The notes under the pieces are model-generated. The model was not told the origin of the DNA. It worked only from the letters and a program-made list of their open reading frames with translations, and did not search any database. Shown piece after piece: positions 18,471 to 26,309 of a DNA stretch of 26,309 nt. Source of the DNA: Pelargonium nanum (lineage: Eukaryota; Streptophyta; Magnoliopsida; Geraniales; Geraniaceae); NCBI GenBank assembly GCA_036897485.1, contig JAYMTF010001103.1, positions 1 through 26,309 of the forward strand. Direction: 5' to 3'. Every line of letters starts with the position of its first letter. Position 1 is the first letter of the stretch. The position numbers and the translations under genes are program-made.

Positions 18471-18900
18471 GAGCAACGAATGTTACGCTGAACCCGACAC
18501 CAATTGATGAATGACATCACAGTCACTTGAGGCCATCGACATCAACAAAAGCGTATGAGCAACGAATGTTACAATCATCCTCGACACCGATTGATGATTA
18601 ACTTCATGAGCGCTTAGGGTCAAGACATCAACAAAGCATTTGAACAACGAATGTTATGCTACGCTCACCCCCAACACCATTTGATGATTGACATCAGGGC
18701 TCTCGAGGACAACAACATCAACAAAGCGTTCGAGCAATGAATGCTACTCTCACCCCTGACATCGATTGATGATTAACATCACGGCACACGGGGGCAAAGA
18801 CATCAATAAAGCGTTTGAGCAACGAATGCTACATTCACCCCAACATAGATTAATGATCGACATCACGGGCCCTCAAGGGTAACAACATTAACAAAGTGTC
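18471..18900 (+). repeat. Tandem array, five copies of a ~86-bp unit
   Basis: Units begin with GAGCAACGAATG (one as GAACAACGAATG, one as GAGCAATGAATG) at 18471, 18557, 18642, 18732 and 18817, giving spacings of 86, 85, 90 and 85 bp. Each contains GACACC(G/A)ATTGATGATT-like and ACATCAACAAAGCGTTT-like parts. The copies differ at many sites, so the array is old. It follows the LTR-like remnant directly and probably comes from the same retroelement family. Confidence 0.85.
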
Positions 18901-19501
18901 TCGGGTTGGGGTGATATATTATAGGTTCCACACCCAACGATTTTTCTTGATTTTTAATTTGTTGAACCAGACCATGACCACATGAAAGTGTGGTTCAAAA
19001 AGTGCAAGAAGGATAAGGATGAACATATAAGCATGTATATGACAATGGGTGGATTAGACAGGCTGAAATCAATAGGAAAAATACTAGTTTGATTTGCAGG
19101 AAGAGGGGTCCGGAGATTCATCCGATTCTGTTCCAACAACACTTGGACGCACCCTCACAACAATTCATTATTCATTAATAATGGGAATTCAATCATACAT
19201 GAATCAATCCAACTGTGCTCACTCCTACAATCACATGGCCTGGATTTTTGCAATGTTGATCAATTCACAATTTGTACGACAACCAGCAAAATTTCCTAAG
19301 AGCAGATGCAAATGTATGTAATAGACCAAATGAAAACTAGTTGAACACATTTAACAAAAATATTTGAATACAATACATGCTCTATTGACCCCCAGTGATC
19401 ACAGGCAAAAAGTGACGCAAAGTTGTAAAAAAGGGATCTAATTTTGCTGCATTTCAACTCTTCCTTGTAGGCTGTATACATCTGTGTAATTCAGGAGCCA
19501 C
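18901..19501. other. Intergenic between the tandem array and the PCN stop codon
   Basis: Contains the 3' UTR of the minus-strand gene next to 19501. A coding-looking plus-strand stretch at about 18970-19090 reads HMKVWFKKCKKDKDEHISMY-like sequence before a stop, followed by GATTTGCAG|GAAGAGG, which looks like an intron-exon border. This may be a gene or transposon fragment; I do not recognise it. Confidence 0.3.
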
Positions 19502-22500
19502 TTATGTCCCGTAAATATGTCTGTGTACAGGTGGGGCTTCTAAAGTTCTAACCACATCCGACCAAGGTTTGTCTATGATTAGGACACAATTTTTCGATAG
19601 ATGTCCAATAAATAAAACAGGATTCCTGAATGCATAAAATTCAAAATTCTTCCTACCAACCAGTTTAGTCTCTAACGAAGCTTCTTTCAACTTGCGCTTC
19701 AGTCTACTACCATTAACAGATTGTAACTTTCCTTTCAAAGCAGAATCTAGACCATTTGTCAATTCACCATTTGGCAATTCACAGTCATCATCACGATCCA
19801 CCGGCATCCCAAAGTCAATCAAGCACATTGCCCTGAACCACAAAGCAAAGTCCCACATTAGATCTCAATTACAAAAGATTGTCTATACTGCATTGTGAAT
19901 ATCAGGTGCAAATGCTTTGCTTGCACATATATACATACATACACAAGAGATAAATTACATAGCAAAAACAAAACATAGAAGCAGTTGCCATCAGCTAAGT
20001 TTATCAGTTGACTTTCTTCTTTTTTAACACCTTTCATGGATACTTCACAACACTTTTTTTTTAGAACTTACTAGGCTTGCGCTAGAAACACTGATCATGA
20101 GACATCAACCACTAATCATATTGTTTAAAACAATTAAGAAAGCAAGGATACGAAAAATGACCACTTTGGCACAACTTGAGAGCACACCCCATGGAATCAA
20201 GACAGTTACATTTGCTATCAGCATAGGTGATGGCAACTATGACACTAGATCCACTCCTAGTTCCTAAGAACACACCAGGGTTTTCAACAAAGGGCCTAGT
20301 TAACTGAAAATAAGCACCACTGCAAGACCTGGACATAGACAAAACATACGAGTCCACTAATCAACTTCTAGATCTAACCCAGGAAAAGAATGAAATAGTC
20401 CAAATCCATGTATGCCTTGAATGTGCAGTTAAAACTCCAACAATAAGTTGCATTTCAACTATGTACATGCAAAGAGTTAATAAAGTCTACCTGGCACTAT
20501 AAATGACCACGGTTGAATTAGAGGTTGCTGGGAAAGACAGACCAATAACTTCTCCTGGAAATTCTTGGAATCTCCTAGGCAAAACATATGTGTGCTTCAT
20601 TGACCATTCTCCCAGCTGCTTAGCCTCCACATCAAATGCATAAACCTGATTTGACGACGTAGTTACGATAAGCACGTTGCTATTTTGAGGAGGAAAACCA
20701 CCAGCTGTTACAGAAGCACCATTCAACCTTGATATGAACCAATGTTGCCTGTTTCACGAAACTTAAATTAATTGTACTCAAGCTCATAAAACATTTACAT
20801 GTCCAATGATGATATTAAACAATATACAATTAGCAGCCAACATCAGAATCTGATAAAGATAACTGGAATCCATGGGGGGGGAAAAACTGTCACGCTAAGA
20901 CTCGCCCATAAGAATGAACTAACAGTCAACAACAAGATGAAAAGGATTGACCATGAACTCTATATCACACAATAAACAGTCAACTAAAAATTTGCTGCAC
21001 TTGCAAGGAATTAGGAGGCATAACTAATCATAATACCCCACGAACCAATAGATTCAGTTACCAATCCTAAATGAGGTATAAAGTAAATACAATATTCATT
21101 TTGCATATTGAGCAATCAGCAATAATAAGAAGCAATACCTATGAATGTTTTTTCAATGCAAAAGATAAACAAGTAAGAAATTTAGCAAACAGCACATCAC
21201 AAGCCTATAAACTCATCCATGAAAAAAATATACAGTACAATAAAAAAAATCATGGGTCACTTCGCACCTCTGTATTTCCAAATTAAAAATATATATATCT
21301 CCAAAGCAGTTGACAGCAGCTAGCCACTGCCCATCAGAACTAGTAAACATTCTTGTTATGGGAGGCTCGCTAGGTGGCAATTCTTTGTCAGGTTCCTCAC
21401 GGCAAGGAGTGAAAGTATGTAAGAGTTGAGAGTTTCTAACATCCACGACCTGCAGTAACAGCCAAAGTATAAAAATAAAAGCAATAAAGGACATATTGTA
21501 TAATAACATAAATTTACCCAGCCCAATTAAAAAAGTTAACTTTAATAAATTCATAAGAAAAATCACTAACCAAAGTTAATAACTGAACGCAACAAAAAAA
21601 AAACAAGAGACTCTTATAGTTGAAAGGGTTGACTTACATATATCCTTTTGTCATGTCCTGCAATCATCAACCGAGAGGAGTCAAAACTAAAAACCATGGA
21701 ATGGGCAAATGGTAGTTCTTTAGGAAGTTGCTTTCTATCTAAAATCCATTTGATTTTGCCATCCTTCTTCAAACTTTTGACATCCCACTTCAACTCGTAC
21801 AAGTTAGGTTTCACGTGGTCTGAATAACTAAAAAGTGACCCTGAAGGGGATATGGCACTGCATACAATCCTCCGATGTGCCTTGCAACTAACTTTTGCTG
21901 CAAGCACTGTAGTTGCATGGCTTTTAACATGGCCAGTGCTGACATCAGGAGCAACACCATTTTTCAAGCTAACAGAGAGAATATTTATCGTATCAGAAGT
22001 TTGGACAAGAAGCAATGACATCTGATTGAAACCTGTATTAAGGACTAGTTGAATGGGAACTCTCTGAGGAGCAGGGCAGATATCATGTGGAGAGAACTTA
22101 GCGAACTCATTGACAGAGTAAGCAAAGAGCTTAGTGTCATCACCAGCAGAGATAAGCATTGGGATACCCAAATGGGCCCACTTATGGTAACTAAAGTCAA
22201 TGGGCTTCTTTTTGCGACGAATTCTTTTGACATTTTCATCCGCTACTGCATCTGCAAGTAACAGGACAGTAATTCAATAAGCAAGAAAAAGGTAATGAGA
22301 CACGTTTGCAGGCAATAGTGACAAGTTTGACCATACAACCATTAAATAAAAAATCCCTAAATGAAATGTGGGGGAGTTAGAAGAGAACTCTGAAAGAAAC
22401 CAAGAATAATTATTTTTGTACAGCTGAAGCACCCCATGCGCAAGTCTCTGCCAACACCCCTTTAAATATTTGATATCAAGTGCAGGGAGCTGATTTTCTG

Positions 22501-25500
22501 TGTTGTAGTATCATTACCTCTATCCCCCACTGAGCTAACCACTAACTTTACAACCAAATTACATGAACCTCACAAGTTCTTACTTGGTTTGAACAAGCTA
22601 GCAATCAGATATGCGGTTACAGAAGATCCAACATTATAATACTTTTGTGCACATAAACAAAAGAGCCGACACTTTGGACACATGAAACACCAAATCGCAA
22701 CAGAATCTCTTAATCAGATTTTCTACTGCAACATCACAACGTAAAGTACTGATACATGGCAGGGTTACCATCTTGGAGAGATAAGCTTACAAATTCCATT
22801 GGAAAAGCAGAGCCTCGCAACCACAAAGTGCCCACTCCATTTTCCAATTCAGCCAGCAAATTATCACTGTACCCCAATATTGGACACCATATAACAAATT
22901 ATGAGAGTATTTACCGAATGCCACTCAACCTTAAATTTCTCTCACAAATCTAAAGAGATGAACTACCCTCTCTTGATGAATGTATGCAACTTGCCACTAT
23001 TATCCTTCCAACAATAGATGAGAGAAGAACTAAAGGAAAACAGACTTCAAAAGTATCGCTCATGAGCACACACAATATAGGCGAGAGATAGAAAAACAAA
23101 GACAGAAAATCAAAGCACACCTTCTTGGCTGATTGGAACTGCAACAGTCAAAGCCCTAATATCATGTGTATGAGCTTGTACATGACCAATATAAACCCAT
23201 TTCTTCATTACCACAGAAGAAGTTATATCATCGCTGACAACATCTTTACTACTTGAGAGTTTGTACTGAATAACCTACAAAAAGAAGCCAAAGTTATTTG
23301 TGAAATGGCACAAAACCAACTCTACAGATTAAGGGAAGAAGTGGTTGCAAATTACTTAAGATTGCGTTGTTCTTAGATATGATTTGAAATTATTGATTTG
23401 TATGTTGGGATTTGAAATGTTATATTTCAAATACAACGTAATGCTTGGAAAAACATAGAATATCAAATGACAATGAAAGGTTGTCATTTGAAATCTCATG
23501 TCGTAGGCTTATTTTGAATTCTAATAGATTCGAGCCAAATCCAAATTTTTGTGAATCCAAATATTGGATTTGGCTCAAGCCAATGATTTCAAATGGAATC
23601 CAAGAATCCAAATGGAGAATAAAGGAGCCACACAAATTTTTCAATTATACACAATTGTACGAGACATGTGCAAAATTGGGGAAATGCAATAACACATTCT
23701 CTAGAATTTCATCACTAGAAGGACAAGTGTACCATACCTTCCCGTCAGAACCTGCAGAGAAAACCCTATTATGGCTAGGAGCCGCTGCCAGAGCATTCAC
23801 GTCACCCTTGTGAAAAGTATGTGCCTGCAGTTGCGTTCCATGCTGACCATCCCAAAATTGAACACTACCCGTACTATCTCCACTAACAATTGTTCCAGAT
23901 CTAAAATCAACACAAAATTATCAGCAAGTAGCTACCGAAATTTTATTAAATAAGGAGAACATAAGCAACTGCATTATAAGAAGCACTACCTCAAAGCAAT
24001 CAATGACCACACACAAACTTCAGCCTTGCTCCCCAAACCTCCGAGCCCAACAGTTATCCTGTATATCTCATGAGCTGTTTTTGCATCCCAGCATCTTATA
24101 TACCTGCAGAAAGTTCAAATTTAGTATGTGCTTTAGATAGTCACCAGCATGAATCATAAGAAAAAATATAAAGTGGATATCGAGTGATATAGGAATTCAA
24201 TGTATAAATATCAGTATATTAAATCTTCTAGTAACCCTATCTGAGAAGAGCAACAACCTAATATTGGAAATAGGCTGAAAGCTCTACTCGTCACAACTCT
24301 TCACTAATCCATAATCTCTCAATAACATTTTTATCAACAAAAATGACCAAATCATTGTGATAATCAAAACATCAAACATCTTGGCCTCAACATCGAAAGG
24401 CAATTGAGTGTTCTTCTACAGTGCATGAGTAGAAAATATGCGAAGAACATACATCAATTTGGAAGCAAGTTACCTAGCAAGCACTTTCCTGTTGTCGCCC
24501 AGAAGTTCTAGGGAGTAGTGATATACTTTCAGACCATTTTATAGATCACAATCAAAAGTTTTGCTTTATGATGTGCATAAAGGCCAACCATTCTGGTTTA
24601 ATTGTATTCAATTGTATTGTTAATCACATTACTTCAATTGAATGTGAATTTAGAAATTGGTAGCCTTAGTGCCTACCAATTTCAAGAGCATTACTTACCC
24701 ATCACTACTCCCTGAATATATCATCTTTGCATCCATGCTCCAGGTTACACTCAATACACGCCCTGAGAACCAAATGTATTAAGATATGCTCAGCATAAAA
24801 CATCATGCAAAGAAATCCACGAAACATAGACATAAAGGTATAGGTATCTCACCACTGACCCTAGGGAACGATTTGTAGTAAACCAACTCATCTGAGTCTA
24901 AGATACTGTATAATCTGACACAACCATCATCACAACCAAGTGCCACATGCAAATTTTCAACGGATGATTGATCAAGAAGCTCTTCTGTGTCCGAGTCTCC
25001 TTCACTTTCACTAGTATCATGGTCATCGGCATCTATAACTTTATTCTTTGAATGCCCATTCGCAATACTATCCAACTTCTGGTCCTCATTAACTGCACTA
25101 GTAAGAGGTGCCAAAGCCATCTGCCAGATTGAAACCCCAATAGTATCCAACACAATCTGCATATCACATATAGTATGTAAGTGGCTGATACTGGCAAGTG
25201 GCAAGTCCCAGTTGTACAATAAAACTAACTAATCATTGTTCCCACAAATGCAACATTATGAAGTTAACATCCCAGCTAAGAGATTCGCAAACAACAAAAT
25301 TATGCAGTTTTGTTCAGTCTGAAGTAAAAAAACCTAAGATGCTACAAATTAGTATCCAGTGTTCACTGAGCTGAGCAGAACATAGTTAAGCTTGCATAGT
25401 AAACAAGACAATTAAAGACTGTACCTTTTGCTTTAAATTAAAAAGATCCCACTCCGAAACCGTCCCATCGATACTAGACGAGAACAAGCGACCAGAGGGG

Positions 25501-25822
25501 GGGTCGTTGGAGCTGACGCGGCACCAGACAAGCGAAGAAACTCTAGAAATAGGATCACCGTGAATCGTCTACATATGAGAGCAAAAAACAAATTCAAAAA
25601 ACGATGCGAGTACAATCAATACAAATAGCAGAATTGACTTGAGTTTGCGAGTACCAGGAGACAGTGCCAGCCGACGGCTCCGGGGGAGACGAGCCAGACC
25701 TCGAGCGAGCCGTCGTCGCGAGCGGCGGCGACTTGGGAATCGTCGACGCTGGTGGCTAGGGCTACTACTGGAGAAGGCTTCCAGACGATGTCCTTGGAGT
25801 GGGTGATGTAAGCTTGAAGCAT
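19502..25822 (-). CDS. PCN: WD40 ribosome-biogenesis protein UTP4/Cirhin, plant POPCORN (PCN), eleven exons
   Basis: The protein opens with [20 protein letters not shown] followed by [18 protein letters not shown], the N-terminus of the plant UTP4/Cirhin orthologue PCN. UTP4 belongs to the t-UTP (UTP-A) subcomplex of the nucleolar small-subunit processome, which acts in early pre-rRNA transcription and 18S processing. Exons in transcript order: 25822-25655, 25568-25425, 25156-24853, 24762-24699, 24103-23990, 23900-23738, 23274-23121, 22251-21638, 21449-21268, 20748-20491, 19832-19502. All introns are GT-AG and phases close to 831 residues, near the Arabidopsis length of about 815. WD-type units are visible ([28 protein letters not shown]). 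An acidic Ser/Asp/Glu-rich insert spans residues about 128-165 and a basic KRIRRKKK cluster lies near 378. The C-terminal half forms the second propeller. Only the exon borders are inferred. Confidence 0.93.
23340..23650. repeat. Foldback-rich segment in PCN intron 6
   Basis: Three perfect inverted repeats lie close together: 9-bp arms at 23410-23418 and 23424-23432, 10-bp arms at 23464-23473 and 23481-23490, and 13-bp arms (GAGCCAAATCCAA) at 23532-23544 and 23564-23576. ATTTGAAAT-type words recur throughout. The segment is probably a MITE or nested MITEs in the intron, but no outer ends or target duplication could be fixed. Confidence 0.45.
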
Positions 25823-26110
25823 CTCTGCTGTAAGGAATTTTCAGTGTAGCTTCTGCTGCGAAGAAGAAGAAGAAGAGAGACGCGAGGAGGGCATGACAGT
25901 GAATAATGGTGGTGTTTAGGTTTTCAGGGTTTAAGCGCTTAGGGCTCACAGCAACAGCTGACCCGAACCATACTTTCTTTTTGGGGATGGTTTCGGGTCG
26001 GGTCATGAAACGGGCTAACCGGCTTTTTTTGTGTTTGGATTGGACTCGGTTTGCAGTTGCACACAACTATTTTGCCAAACTTTATTTTATACTTAGTAAA
26101 CCACTTAGGT
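25823..26110 (-). promoter_or_regulatory. 5' UTR and proximal promoter of PCN
   Basis: On the minus strand a (GAA/TTC) repeat lies at about 25861-25878, inside the likely 5' UTR. Upstream, AAACCCT at 25926-25932 matches seven of eight bases of the plant telo-box (AAACCCTA), and GAGCCCTAAG lies close by. Telo-boxes are enriched in promoters of ribosome-biogenesis genes, which fits the gene. A single short match is weak evidence, and no TATA box is evident. Confidence 0.3.
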
Positions 26111-26309
26111 AGCGTTCGTTTACGAAATTTTAATTGAATTCTAAGGAATTGAGAACATGATGGGTATTATAAATTTGTAATTATTGTGTTCGTTTAACTT
26201 TTTTTTAGAAGGGTATGTTTGTAATTAAAAAAATTCTTTTTCCTAAGATTAGTTAAATAAATCCAAAATCTTAGGAATTGAAATACTTTGGTTGGGTGTT
26301 ATTTCAATT
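26111..26309 (+). repeat. MITE-like repeat, copy 2, cut by the window edge
   Basis: Begins AGCGTTCGTTTACG and repeats TGTGTTCGTTTAAC about 77 bases later, followed by GGTATGTTTGTAAT and TTTTCCTAAGATTAG. This parallels the copy at 17671-17830 in order and spacing. The rest of the element lies outside the window. Confidence 0.5.

Noticed and set aside
23445..23813. A 122-codon plus-strand frame within PCN
   Set aside because: It crosses intron 6 and exon 6 antisense, including the inverted-repeat cluster, and has no recognisable motif.
25569..26066. A 165-codon minus-strand frame overlapping PCN exon 1
   Set aside because: It runs in another frame through the 5' UTR, exon 1 and intron 1. The poly-Phe run comes from the GAA repeat, and exon 1 in the other frame is clearly UTP4.

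Overview
The window looks like a low-GC eudicot nuclear genome segment. Genes are split by short AT-rich introns with plant-type splice sites, long AT-rich intergenic stretches separate them, and retrotransposon and MITE remnants are common. Rosaceae would fit, but the sequence does not settle the family. I see three host genes, one nearly complete Ty1/copia retrotransposon, a Mutator-like MITE inside an intron, two tandem arrays and several decayed transposon pieces.

Layout. (1) 599-2404 (+) is an intronless reading frame for a 601-residue protein. It has a charged N-terminus and about twelve degenerate repeats of roughly 31 residues, each alternating an acidic DIDEKLEK block with a basic RGGSNN block. 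I do not recognise its function. (2) 2405-6467 is mostly AT-rich intergenic DNA with an LTR-promoter-like relic near 6138 and a short exon-like stretch ending at 6467. (3) 6468-11057 is a 4,590-bp copia element, probably Ale/Retrofit-like. It has 187-bp LTRs, a primer binding site, a polypurine tract, a 5-bp AGCAT target duplication and a polyprotein broken by two frame changes. (4) 11058-15857 is intergenic, with a LINE-like fragment on the minus strand (about 13136-13424) and a tandem array of about 133-bp units (14230-14735). (5) 15858-16984 (+) is a SOB FIVE-LIKE (SOFL) gene in four exons. Its first intron appears to be GC-AG, and its second holds a 349-bp Mutator-like MITE. (6) 17671-18900 carries a MITE-like repeat, an LTR-like remnant and a five-copy array of about 86 bp. 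(7) 19502-25822 (-) is a complete eleven-exon gene for the WD40 ribosome-biogenesis protein UTP4/Cirhin, called POPCORN (PCN) in Arabidopsis. I rebuilt it exon by exon; the phases close on 831 residues. (8) A second copy of the 17671 repeat family runs off the right edge from about 26111.

The three host genes do not form an operon or an evident pathway. UTP4/PCN is a nucleolar pre-rRNA processing factor, SOFL proteins affect cytokinin levels, and the first gene is unknown. I found no convincing sign of a previously undescribed system. The most informative points are the GC-AG intron and inserted MITE in the SOFL gene, the non-canonical TG...TA ends of the copia LTRs, and the repeat architecture of the first gene.
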